Shown here piece after piece: positions 27,842-36,490 of a stretch of 64,000 bases of DNA. Numbering within the stretch: position 1 is the first letter of the stretch; each line of letters begins with the position of its first letter. The notes below the pieces were generated by a model. That model was not told the origin of the DNA. It saw only the letters and a list, made by a program, of their open reading frames with translations, and made no database searches. A program made the translations under genes and the position numbers. Origin of the DNA: Saprospiraceae bacterium (lineage in GTDB: Bacteria > Bacteroidota > Bacteroidia > Chitinophagales > Saprospiraceae); NCBI GenBank assembly GCA_019638455.1, contig JAHBTU010000002.1:716501-780500 (forward strand), in the 5' to 3' direction.

Positions 27842-30159
27842 GAAACATCGCCCTTTTCGTCGTTCCGCTCCTATTGGCTTCCTGCATGGGCACGCGCCGC
27901 TTGCCCGAAGGACAATTGCTCTATCGCGGGGCAAAAGTGGAGCTGAAAAAAGCGGACAAGGCATGGCCGACCGATGCCTTGAAAACTGCCGCACAATCGG
28001 TGGTGGCATTGCCAGTGCCCAACAAGGCGGTGTTGGGCATCTCGTTCGGGTTGTGGGTCAACACTCGGTTCAAACCGCAAACTTGGATGCACAAAAAGTT
28101 TGCAACAACGCCCGTTTTGTTCACCCCCGACATGGTGGAAACAACAGAAAAACTACTCGACAATCGGGCGCTCAACTACGGCTATTTTGACGCGGAGGTG
28201 ACGCACATCGTGAAAATAAAAAGAAAAAAGCGCCAAGCAAGAGTCCGATACACGCTGCACCTGCCCGCACCGCCACACCGACTCCGCCACATCGAATACC
28301 AACTGCCAATCAATGACGAGTTTGGCCGCCGCGTGGCCAATTTGCTGCCCAGCGCCACCCTCAAACCAAGCCACGTTTACAATCTGGATGCCCTGCGGAC
28401 GGAGCGCGAGCGCCTCGCCCAGCATCTTCGCAATGAAGGTTACTATGAGTTTCAACCCGACTATTTCTTTTTTGAGGCGGATACGCTCGTCGGCGAGCGG
28501 AACATTGACTTGAATTTGCGCGTGAAATCTTCCGCACCCACCAATGCTTTTGCCCGATACATGGTGGACACCATCGCAGTGTTCCCCAATATGCAGGGTA
28601 TCAACGACACCACTACCCAAAAGCCGCCGCACGACGAGGGCGATTGCGTGGCTTTTCGAGGCAGACCGGGTGGGCTGCCGCCCGATATGTTGCGAAAAAC
28701 ATTGGCTTTCAACTGTGGCGATTACTATTCCGGGGCCGCGCACGAAACCACCTTAGCCTATCTTTTTCACCTCAACTCCTTCAAATTCATCAATCTGCGC
28801 TTCGAGCCACAACCCGACTCCACGCTGGCCGCATCCCTTCAACTCATCCCCCACAAACGCCACAAGGTGAAACTCAACGGGTCTGCCGTGTACTCCCCCC
28901 AGCTGTATTGGGGCGGGGTGTTCGGGTTGGTTTACGACAATCGAAACACCTTTGGCGGCGCGGAAACACTGCGATTGGAGACCTCCGCTCAGCCCTTGCG
29001 CATTTCCGACAAGAGAAACGCGGGTTCCGATATCAACCTCCTAACTTTGGATGCGAAGACCACGCTGACGATTCCGCGATTGCGCCCACCAACGTTCAGG
29101 CCGGATGGCAGCATCCGTGCGCCATTGTTGCAAAACCGCTATGCGCTGGAGTATCAGCTGTCGCGTTATGTGCTGCTGCAAGCGTCTGATTTTGGCAAAT
29201 TTGGCGCGGCGCTGCACGAGTTCGACTTCGACGGGGGCTGGGTCGTCAAAAATAGCAGCCGCCCCACGCTCACGCAAGAAATCAACCCGCTGAGCGCAGG
29301 TGGGCGCTTCACCACGATTTTCCCAAAAACGTTTCGCACTATCTTTGAGGCAACAGTGAAGGGCGATTCGACCAGTAGCGTGAATTTGACCTACGCGCCA
29401 CAGATTTATTTTGCGCCCAACTATGCCTTCGTTCACGACAATCGTTTCCTCGCCAGCTTGCATCGGCAAACATATTGGCGCGTGAAAACGACGCTGCGCG
29501 GGGGGCTTTTTTTCGACTCGCCGCTGGCCCCCGAATCGCAGACCTCGCCTTTCAATCTGGTGACTTTTATTGAAAACGATATTCGCCAATTTTTCAATCT
29601 CGACAAGCGCACCACCCTTGCGGGCAGGTTCGTGTTCAACGCGGCGCTTCCGCTCACCGATGCCTCCGTGTCGTCTTTTTCCATCAATGACCTTTATATC
29701 ATCGGCGGGGCCAATAGCCTGCGGGCCTTTCCGCCCCGAACCATCGGCCCCGGCAGCTTGCCGCCGGAGGCTGGTGCGAGTGGCATTGCCATCATATCCA
29801 ATCATGTGGGCAATTTCTTGATGGAAATGTCTTGGGAATACCGTCGGCGCTTCACTGCTCATTGGGAGTGGGCGGCCTTCTTGGATGCGGGCAACATCTG
29901 GACCTTCGCCCCGCTGCCCAATCAGCCCGGCGCGGATTTCAAACTCAATCGTTTTTACAAGGAATTGGCCGTGGGGACGGGGCTTGGGCTGCGCTACGGC
30001 ATCAGTTTTTTGGTCATTCGTCTCGATGTGGCCACGCCTGTCGTGAAACCCTGGCTCACGGTGGGCGAGCGGTGGAGATTAGGGAAGTTCGCCCCCCACT
30101 CTCGTGCTTGGCGCAGGGAAAATTTGGTGCTCAATTTTTCGGTGGGGTACCCGTTCTGA
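27838..30159 (+). CDS. tamL: TamL, lipoprotein BamA/TamA-family outer-membrane protein
   Basis: A 773-residue Omp85 protein. The lipobox LLLASC (Cys16) makes it a lipoprotein, the feature that separates TamL of Bacteroidota from proteobacterial TamA. POTRA-like domains cover about 30-300 (KLLDNRALNYGYFDAEV, YNLDALRTERERLAQHLRNEGYYEF); the barrel follows, with the lid-loop-type sequence NDLYIIGGANSLRAFPPRTIGPGSLPP and an ending ENLVLNFSVGYPF, whose terminal Phe is typical of barrel assembly signals. Works with TamB, whose gene it overlaps by four bases. Confidence 0.93.
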   Translation: MRNIALFVVPLLLASCMGTRRLPEGQLLYRGAKVELKKADKAWPTDALKTAAQSVVALPVPNKAVLGISFGLWVNTRFKPQTWMHKKFATTPVLFTPDMVETTEKLLDNRALNYGYFDAEVTHIVKIKRKKRQARVRYTLHLPAPPHRLRHIEYQLPINDEFGRRVANLLPSATLKPSHVYNLDALRTERERLAQHLRNEGYYEFQPDYFFFEADTLVGERNIDLNLRVKSSAPTNAFARYMVDTIAVFPNMQGINDTTTQKPPHDEGDCVAFRGRPGGLPPDMLRKTLAFNCGDYYSGAAHETTLAYLFHLNSFKFINLRFEPQPDSTLAASLQLIPHKRHKVKLNGSAVYSPQLYWGGVFGLVYDNRNTFGGAETLRLETSAQPLRISDKRNAGSDINLLTLDAKTTLTIPRLRPPTFRPDGSIRAPLLQNRYALEYQLSRYVLLQASDFGKFGAALHEFDFDGGWVVKNSSRPTLTQEINPLSAGGRFTTIFPKTFRTIFEATVKGDSTSSVNLTYAPQIYFAPNYAFVHDNRFLASLHRQTYWRVKTTLRGGLFFDSPLAPESQTSPFNLVTFIENDIRQFFNLDKRTTLAGRFVFNAALPLTDASVSSFSINDLYIIGGANSLRAFPPRTIGPGSLPPEAGASGIAIISNHVGNFLMEMSWEYRRRFTAHWEWAAFLDAGNIWTFAPLPNQPGADFKLNRFYKELAVGTGLGLRYGISFLVIRLDVATPVVKPWLTVGERWRLGKFAPHSRAWRRENLVLNFSVGYPF

Positions 30160-30179
30160 TGCGTTTCTGCCCCAATCGC

Positions 30180-32858
30180 CTACCCCCCTTTTGCGGAAAG
30201 ACCCGACAAAAGCCCTCCCAACAGTTTTACCGCGTTTTCCACCATTGCCGCGCTTTCCACCGGAATCTTGAGGTAGGTTTGGCCGGTTTGCTCGTCTTTG
30301 GCGACGATGGACTGCACCAGTTCCTGTGTTTTTTCAGGGTTGCTTAGTGTTTGTGCCAAACCCGCAAAAAAAGAAACGCCCGCCTGTACCAACTCTTGTG
30401 GGGAAGCAGGGGCGGGAGTTCCCATCGGTGAGCGGGTGTCGGAGGGTGAGGATGGCTGTTTATGGTCAGTTTTTTCTCCTGCGTTGGTTCGGGTGGGCGA
30501 TTGAGGGGCTGTTGTGGCGGGATGCTCTGTTGCGCCGTGTTTGGCAGAGGTGCTTGGCTCGGCAGCCACGTCGTCGTCGCCCATAAAAGTTTCAGCAGGC
30601 TCGATGCGGGTATTGGGCTGCTCGCTTAGAGGGGCAGAGGGGGAGGGCGGTGCTTCAAAGTCCTCGCTTTCGGCCATTTCCATAGCCGATTCGTCGGGGG
30701 TATGGGGCTGCTGCCAGCCTTCTCCTGTCAGAGATTCCACATTGTCCATGAACTTTTTGAATTTTGTTTCGGACATAAAGATGGTGTCGTCGCCGTCCGG
30801 GTCGAGCACCCCCTGTGCCATTCCTGCCTTGAATTCGAGCACGCCAAGCATTCGGTGTTCGATGCTTTCGGTGGCGACCATGTTGATGACGGTGACGTTG
30901 CTTTTTTGCCCCATGCGGTGGATGCGGGCGATGCGTTGTTCGAGCACGGCGGGGTTCCAAGGGATGTCGAGGTTGATGACCATGGCGGCGGATTGCAGGT
31001 TTAGCCCTACGCTGCCCGCATCGGTGGAAAGAAACACGCGGCAATCGGGGTCGTCGCGGAAGCGGTCGAGCAACGGGGCGCGTTCGGCGCTGGGGATGCC
31101 CCCATGCAGGTTGGCGTAGCCTACGCCACGGCTGTCCAGCTCTTGCGCCACGAGTCTGGTCATGCGTTCCCATTGGCTGAAAATCACTATTTTCTGTTCT
31201 GGGTCGGCGAGTGCTTCTTCAAAGATGCAAAGCAGCTCGTCAATCTTGGTGTCGAAGCGTGTTTGTTGGTCGAGGATGTAGGTGCTGTCGCACACCATGC
31301 GCATTTGGGACAGGGAAAGGATAAGTTGCAGTCGGTCTTTTTCGCTCAGGAAGTGCATTCGGCGCCATTTGGCCACCAGTCGCGCCACATTGTCAGCCAG
31401 TTCGCGGTGGATTTCTTTTTGTTGCTGCGTCATGGGCACGAATAGTGTCTTGTCCATGCGTTTGGGGAGCTGCTTCAGCACTTCTTTTTTTTGGCGGCGA
31501 ATGAGGCAATCAGAGAGGGCCATGCCGATTTCTTTTAGGTTTTTGTAGCCGAGCACTTGCCCATTCTCGCCCACGATTTGGTAGCGGTCGAGAAAACGGT
31601 AGAGGGGTGGGAGCTTGTGTTGGTCAACGAATTGCGTGACGGCGTAGAGCTCTTCCAGTTTGTTTTCCAAGGGGGTGCCTGTCAGGACGAAACAGTAAGG
31701 GGTTTGCACTTTTTTGAGTTGCATTGAGACTTTGGTGCGAAAGTTTTTGATGCGCTGCGCTTCGTCAATGATGAGCAGGTCGGCGTCTATTTGGCGCAGA
31801 TACTCGGCGTCATTGGCGACGGTGTTGTAGCTGACGATTTGAAAAAAGGAATCGTCGGTCTCGTATTGTTGGATGCGTTTGGTTTGGGTGCCTTCCACCA
31901 CGTTGACCGTGGCGCCGCTGAATTTTTCGACCTCTGTTTTCCATTGGTACTTCAAAGAGGTTGGACACACCACGATGGCTTTTTGAATGCCCATTTCGCG
32001 GCGCAGCATTTCGGCGGCACCGATGGCTTGAATGGTTTTGCCAAGACCCATTTCGTCGGCAATGAGGCATCGGCCCGCGTTGGCCGCGAAATGGACTCCC
32101 ACTTTTTGAAAGGGAAAAAGATTGACTTTCAAAAGATTGTCGAAGTATGGGGCATTTGCTCCGCCGGGTAGTTTTTTGCTTAAAAGCGCCCTTCGGCGAA
32201 TGTTTTCACGGCGTTCGGCAATCAGTTGGTAGGCATCGGGGTAGCATTTGAACGAGGGTTGGATTTTGCGGGCTTTTTCGATGAATTTTTCAAAATAGGC
32301 AAACCCGTCGGGCAAAATGAACCCATCGTCGTCGAACCATTTGGAGGCCAACTGCAACGTTTGCTCTGTGTGTTCCGTGCATACATACAAGCGAATGCGT
32401 GGCTCATGGCGGTAGTCCACATAAACCGCCGAGACGGGCGATTGGTAGCCTTCTTTGAAAGCCTTCTTGGCTCCCCGCTGCTTGCCAATCTTGTGCAGCA
32501 CCGCGCTGATGTGCTTGCAAAGTCCCAAGCGATTGGTCTTGAAATCTTGGCAGGTGCAGAAATTGCCGATCGAGGTGAGCGTGTTCTCTGGTGGAAGGCC
32601 CTTTGAAGGGATGTTTGTGCAAATCTCGACGCGATAGCTGTTGCGTGTGGTGGGGTTCCAAACACTGAACTCTGAAAAAATGGGGTGGTCGCCCATGTTG
32701 GTGATTTCAAAGGGATTGTCTTCTCCGAATTGTTTCCGCAGTTTTAGCTGCCACAAGTCAAGAGAGATATCGCCCGGGCGGCGGTGGTAGGATATTTTTA
32801 CTGCTTTTTTGGGTTTGGCTTTTTTGGATGATTTTTTTGCTGTTGTTGCTTTTGCCAT
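30180..32858 (-). CDS. SWIM zinc-finger SNF2-family helicase
   Basis: An 892-residue DNA translocase from ATG 32858; the longer frame to 33146 overlaps the crp-like gene and lacks support, while a promoter box lies 36 bases upstream of 32858. A Lys-rich N-terminus precedes a SWIM finger (FCTCQDFKTNRLGLCKH, about 100-117), a SNF2 ATPase with Walker A DEMGLGKT (about 266), Walker B DEAQ (about 364) and the helicase C domain (SQWERMTRLV ... STDAGSVGLNLQSA ... RIHRMGQ). After about 690 comes a Pro/Ser/Thr-rich low-complexity tail and a final conserved-looking segment. Likely remodels or repairs DNA-protein complexes; precise role unknown. Confidence 0.9.
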   Translation of the reverse strand: MAKATTAKKSSKKAKPKKAVKISYHRRPGDISLDLWQLKLRKQFGEDNPFEITNMGDHPIFSEFSVWNPTTRNSYRVEICTNIPSKGLPPENTLTSIGNFCTCQDFKTNRLGLCKHISAVLHKIGKQRGAKKAFKEGYQSPVSAVYVDYRHEPRIRLYVCTEHTEQTLQLASKWFDDDGFILPDGFAYFEKFIEKARKIQPSFKCYPDAYQLIAERRENIRRRALLSKKLPGGANAPYFDNLLKVNLFPFQKVGVHFAANAGRCLIADEMGLGKTIQAIGAAEMLRREMGIQKAIVVCPTSLKYQWKTEVEKFSGATVNVVEGTQTKRIQQYETDDSFFQIVSYNTVANDAEYLRQIDADLLIIDEAQRIKNFRTKVSMQLKKVQTPYCFVLTGTPLENKLEELYAVTQFVDQHKLPPLYRFLDRYQIVGENGQVLGYKNLKEIGMALSDCLIRRQKKEVLKQLPKRMDKTLFVPMTQQQKEIHRELADNVARLVAKWRRMHFLSEKDRLQLILSLSQMRMVCDSTYILDQQTRFDTKIDELLCIFEEALADPEQKIVIFSQWERMTRLVAQELDSRGVGYANLHGGIPSAERAPLLDRFRDDPDCRVFLSTDAGSVGLNLQSAAMVINLDIPWNPAVLEQRIARIHRMGQKSNVTVINMVATESIEHRMLGVLEFKAGMAQGVLDPDGDDTIFMSETKFKKFMDNVESLTGEGWQQPHTPDESAMEMAESEDFEAPPSPSAPLSEQPNTRIEPAETFMGDDDVAAEPSTSAKHGATEHPATTAPQSPTRTNAGEKTDHKQPSSPSDTRSPMGTPAPASPQELVQAGVSFFAGLAQTLSNPEKTQELVQSIVAKDEQTGQTYLKIPVESAAMVENAVKLLGGLLSGLSAKGG

Positions 32859-32893
32859 GATTTGCTGCCGATGGTATTGTTTTCGGAATGAGG

Positions 32894-32901
32894 CAAAAGT
32901 A
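32894..32901 (-). promoter_or_regulatory. Bacteroidota -7 promoter box TACTTTTG
   Basis: Perfect TAnnTTTG on the minus strand, 35 bases before the SNF2 ATG; it decides the start at 32858. Confidence 0.65.
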
Positions 32902-32971
32902 GTGCAGCCAATGTGGTGATTGGGTAGCGGAACGGAGAAAATTGCGGGATGCGCGGTAGCCTGCCTGCTGC

Positions 32972-33724
32972 TCAGCTTTTGACCTCCGCCGCCAATTTGT
33001 CCAGATCCCGAATCAGGAGGCGCGAGCGGTTGAAAGTCAGGAGCCTTTTGTAGCGAAGGTCGTTGAGCGTGGTTGTCACGGTTTGGCGGCTGGTGGCCGT
33101 CAGGTTGGCTATTTCTTGATGCGTGATGAAGTTGCGCACCACCCACTCGTAGCCCACGCGCTGCCCCTTTGTGTGGGCCAAATGCACCAGATACTCCACG
33201 ATGCGGCTCCGGCTATCGCGGAACACGAGCGACTCCAGCCGCCGCTCCATTTCCAGCTGCCGTGTGCCAAACATCTTCATAAAGAACAAGTTGAGGTCAG
33301 AACGCTCGCGCATGAGGCCGCGCAGCTCGTCCAAGGTGACCACGCAAGCAGAGGTGTTTTCGAGCGCGGTAGCAATGTCGTGGCGATAGTTTTCGCCGAG
33401 TAGCGCCAGCTCGCCGAACACCTCCCCCTTCCCGAGTATGGCTTTGGTAATTTCCTTGCCTTCGTCGTTCATCACGGAAATTTTGATGCGGCCTTCGTTT
33501 ATGAAAAAAATGCGGTCCGAGCAATCGCTGGGCACATATACCTGCTCGCCCTTTTTGAAGGTGCGGTAGGTGTGCTGCGACATCAGGGCCTCGTTGCCGA
33601 GCTTGGTGGGGCAAAGCAGGTGGGTGACATCAATGTTCTCTAAGTGCCAGAGTGCTTGAAGTGTTTGCATATCCGAGTAAGTCGAACGGAGAACACGTTG
33701 CGAGGGATGTGGTTGAGTGCTCAT
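32972..33724 (-). CDS. Crp/Fnr-family transcriptional regulator
   Basis: A 250-residue regulator with a cyclic-nucleotide-binding-like beta roll (about 50-160: RTFKKGEQVYVPSDCSDRIFFINEGRIKISVMNDEGKEITKAILGKGEVFGELALLGE) and a C-terminal winged helix (VRNFITHQEIANLTATSRQTVTTTLNDLRYKRLLTFNRSRLLIRDLDKL). There are no clustered N-terminal cysteines for an Fe-S cluster. ATG 33724 is chosen over 33808 because a near-perfect -7 box (GACTTTTG, 33740-33747) lies between them. Target genes unknown; the unit is read in the same direction as the SNF2 gene. Confidence 0.88.
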   Translation of the reverse strand: MSTQPHPSQRVLRSTYSDMQTLQALWHLENIDVTHLLCPTKLGNEALMSQHTYRTFKKGEQVYVPSDCSDRIFFINEGRIKISVMNDEGKEITKAILGKGEVFGELALLGENYRHDIATALENTSACVVTLDELRGLMRERSDLNLFFMKMFGTRQLEMERRLESLVFRDSRSRIVEYLVHLAHTKGQRVGYEWVVRNFITHQEIANLTATSRQTVTTTLNDLRYKRLLTFNRSRLLIRDLDKLAAEVKS

Positions 33725-33739
33725 GGCGTTTTTTGAGGG

Positions 33740-33747
33740 CAAAAGTC
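33740..33747 (-). promoter_or_regulatory. -7 promoter box GACTTTTG
   Basis: One mismatch to TAnnTTTG; 15 bases before ATG 33724, implying a leader of roughly ten bases for the Crp-like gene. Confidence 0.45.
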
Positions 33748-33856
33748 GTGGTGTGCTCGGAGCAGAAATGTTACCCAACGGACTTTTGGGAAAGAAGTTG
33801 CTACACAAGTATAACCTTGCTCGTCAGGCAGTCCCCGATGTTAAACTTTGTTCCAT

Positions 33857-33948
33857 CAGGTTTTGGGCATGGCTTAAAGTGCAATTTTTTCAAAATCAGG
33901 GAGAGCGAGCATGGCGAACTGACAAATCCTAGCGAATCAAGGTATAAA
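33857..33948 (+). repeat. Dispersed 100-bp repeat, copy b
   Basis: GGTTTTGGGCATGGCTTAAA at the left and CTGACAAATCCTAG / GAATCAAGGTATAAA at the right match copies a, c and d. This copy is slightly shorter at its left end and points towards the 3' end of dnaX, not towards a start codon. Confidence 0.8.
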
Positions 33949-34000
33949 CTTCGCTGACAAAGTTGATAGTTGATGAGCGCGCAACGTTTACAAAAGCGCG

Positions 34001-35794
34001 CTATTCTTCCAATTTCAAATCAAACCTGCGCAGCAAGTCCTCCACCAAGGGGTTCACCTCTTTCATTTTGTCCAATTTTTCCTTGGCGGTGAGCGGGCGT
34101 TGAGGCCTAGCAGCCAGCTGTTCCTGCAATTTGCTTTCGTCCAATTCGACTTGAATTTTCAGGGCGGGGTCGTGCAGCCGGTGGCGGAGGGTGTCGAGCA
34201 AGCGCATCATTTCCGCTTGGACGTGGCTGCGGTTGGTGACAGAATGGACGGTGGCGGTCAGTACCTTGTCGTGCAGGCGCAATTCCGCGCTGACGAGTGC
34301 CATGCGCACGAGGTTCGATTCGAGCGATTCGGCGTAGGCTCTCCATTCCGTGTGGGCGTTTTCCAAATTGAGGCGGCTTTCAAGGGCGGCTTTTTCCGCT
34401 TCTTCCACCTCCACCGCTTGCTCGTAAGCATCGAGGCGCAGCGGGATGGCTTCCGCTTTTTTCAGCCCCTGCCGGAGGCCTGAGGCCAGTTCGAGCATTT
34501 CGGTGCGGCTCAGGGGCTGCGCGTTGCCTTTGGCGGGTGTCTCTGGCTCTGCTACGGCGGAGGGAGGCGTGTTGTGGAGAGCGGAGGGGGGGCGGTAGTT
34601 GTTGCCATTGGAGCTGGCGGTACCGTCGGGCTTTGGGGCTTGGGTCACGTCAAGGGTTTTTTTTTCCTGAAAAACACCTGTTTGGGCAGCCGCGACCGCT
34701 CGCCCAATGTAGCATATTTTGAGCAATGCCAGCTCGACGTGGAGCCGCTTGTGGCGAGCCATTTTGAAATTCACGTCGCAGTCGTTGCAGATGTTCAGCG
34801 CGGTAAGCAGGAACGACGCGGGCGCAAGCGATGCCTGCTTGCGATAGCGTTCGCGGAGGCTTTCGCCAGCCTCGAGCAGGGCAAGGGTGGCTTCATCCTT
34901 GCAAACGAGGATGTTGCGCAGGTGTTCGGCTAGGCCAATGATGAACACATCCGGCTCAAATCCTTTGCGGAGAATTTGGTCGAACAAATTCAACATGGCC
35001 GCAGCGTCCTCAGCCAGCAGGGAGTCCGTTATCTGAAAATAATAATCGTAGTCGAGTACGTTGAGGTTTTCGATGACATCCTCGTAGGTGATTTTTAGCC
35101 CGGTGGCCGAGCTGGTGATGCGGTCGAAAATGGAAAGTGCGTCGCGGAGCGCGCCGTCGGCTTTTTGAGCGATGATGTGCAAGGCATCTTCCTCCGCTTC
35201 GATGCCTTCTTTTTGGCAGATATCTTTAAGGTGAAGCACCATATCGGCCACCGTGATGCGTCGAAAATCGAAAATCTGGCAGCGCGATAGGATGGTCGGA
35301 ATGATTTTGTGCTTCTCGGTGGTGGCGAGTATGAAAATGGCATAAGGCGGCGGCTCCTCCAAAGTTTTCAGAAAGGCATTGAAGGCGGCTTGCGAGAGCA
35401 TGTGCACCTCGTCAATGATGAAGACCTTGTACCTGCCCTGTTGTGGCTGAAAACGCACCTGTTCAGTGAGGGCGCGAATGTGCTCGACGGAGTTGTTGGA
35501 AGCCGCGTCGAGCTCGATGATGTTGAAGGAAGCGTTGTCGTTGAAGGACTTGCACGACGAGCACTCGTTGCAGGCTTCAAAGTTTTTTGTGCGGTTTTCG
35601 CAGTTGAGCACTTTGGCGAGGATGCGGGCGCAGGTCGTTTTGCCCACACCGCGCGGGCCTGTAAACAGGAATGCGTGGGCCACATGGTCGGTAGCGAGCG
35701 CGTTTTTCAGCGTGCCAGCGACGTGTTGCTGCCCCACCACGTCCTCAAAACGCTGCGGGCGATATTTGCGGGCGGAAACGACGAAGTTGCTCAT
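34001..35794 (-). CDS. dnaX: DNA polymerase III subunits gamma/tau
   Basis: A 597-residue clamp-loader ATPase. Walker A is GPRGVGKT (46-53), the zinc module is CENRTKNFEACNECSSC (about 64-80), then DEVHMLS (Walker B), the sensor TTEKHKIIPTILSRCQIF and a typical domain III. Residues after about 380 form a less conserved tau-like tail, ending LVEDLLRRFDLKLEE. Acts with delta' (holB at the left edge). The -7 box lies only six bases before the ATG, so the mRNA is probably leaderless. Confidence 0.94.
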   Translation of the reverse strand: MSNFVVSARKYRPQRFEDVVGQQHVAGTLKNALATDHVAHAFLFTGPRGVGKTTCARILAKVLNCENRTKNFEACNECSSCKSFNDNASFNIIELDAASNNSVEHIRALTEQVRFQPQQGRYKVFIIDEVHMLSQAAFNAFLKTLEEPPPYAIFILATTEKHKIIPTILSRCQIFDFRRITVADMVLHLKDICQKEGIEAEEDALHIIAQKADGALRDALSIFDRITSSATGLKITYEDVIENLNVLDYDYYFQITDSLLAEDAAAMLNLFDQILRKGFEPDVFIIGLAEHLRNILVCKDEATLALLEAGESLRERYRKQASLAPASFLLTALNICNDCDVNFKMARHKRLHVELALLKICYIGRAVAAAQTGVFQEKKTLDVTQAPKPDGTASSNGNNYRPPSALHNTPPSAVAEPETPAKGNAQPLSRTEMLELASGLRQGLKKAEAIPLRLDAYEQAVEVEEAEKAALESRLNLENAHTEWRAYAESLESNLVRMALVSAELRLHDKVLTATVHSVTNRSHVQAEMMRLLDTLRHRLHDPALKIQVELDESKLQEQLAARPQRPLTAKEKLDKMKEVNPLVEDLLRRFDLKLEE

Positions 35795-35800
35795 GTCTCA

Positions 35801-35808
35801 CAAAAGTA
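35801..35808 (-). promoter_or_regulatory. -7 promoter box TACTTTTG of dnaX
   Basis: Perfect TAnnTTTG ending six bases before the dnaX ATG on the minus strand. Transcription would begin at or next to the A of the start codon. Confidence 0.6.
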
Positions 35809-35893
35809 CGATTGTTCGGCGGAGAAAAAGCAGGCAAGTTTTCAACAAGTTAAGCTGGAGTAATAAACGCGAACGACCTTTGTCAAAAACGGA

Positions 35894-36490
35894 TTGATTT
35901 TGACCCAAACACTTCTCATTTTTATCCGAAACCCACAGTTGGGCAAAGTAAAAACTCGGCTCGCCCGCACGGTTGGCGATACCGAGGCGCTGCGGGTTTA
36001 TCAAATTTTGTTGGAAAAAACCCGCGTCGCTGCGCAAGGCGTTCAGGCCGAACGTTGGCTTTTCTACAGCGATTTCGTCGAAAAAAACGACGCATGGCCG
36101 GAAGCGGATTTTTTCAAAAAAAAACAAGCCGACGGCGACCTCGGCCAGCGGATGGAACAGGCCTTCCGAACGGCCTTTGAAGCCGGTGCCTCAAAGGCCG
36201 TCATCATCGGCAGCGACTGTCCCGAACTGACGGGCGAGATGCTGCAAAGGGCTTTCGACTCGCTCGACGAGGCTGATTTTGTGCTCGGCCCCGCGCCCGA
36301 CGGCGGCTATTATTTGCTGGGAATGAAGCGACTGGAGCCTGCCGTTTTTCGCGGCATCGAGTGGAGCACCGAGCGGGTGCGAACGCTGACGCTCGAAAAA
36401 ATCCGGGCAGCAGGGAAGTCTTGCACCCTGCTGCCCGAACTATCGGACGTGGACACGGAAACGGACTGGCGGGCGTTTCAGCCTTTGTAA
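35894..36490 (+). CDS. DUF2064 / TIGR04282-type glycosyltransferase-like protein
   Basis: A protein of about 198 residues with a GT-A-like nucleotide-sugar fold: LLIFIRNPQLGKVKTRLARTVG near the N-terminus, IIGSDCPELTGEML (about 105-118) and VLGPAPDGGYYLLG (about 130-143). The family was named for arsenosugar biosynthesis, but most members are of unknown function. No ATG is available; TTG at 35894 or 35900 must serve as start, the second giving the more usual length (MTQTLLIFIRNP). Its 3' end overlaps the convergent permease gene by 13 bases. Confidence 0.78.
   Translation: MILTQTLLIFIRNPQLGKVKTRLARTVGDTEALRVYQILLEKTRVAAQGVQAERWLFYSDFVEKNDAWPEADFFKKKQADGDLGQRMEQAFRTAFEAGASKAVIIGSDCPELTGEMLQRAFDSLDEADFVLGPAPDGGYYLLGMKRLEPAVFRGIEWSTERVRTLTLEKIRAAGKSCTLLPELSDVDTETDWRAFQPL

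Noticed and set aside
33976..34002. AGCGCGC/GCGCGCT hairpin as dnaX terminator
   Set aside because: Only seven pairs, no T-run, and it overlaps the stop codon; too weak to call.
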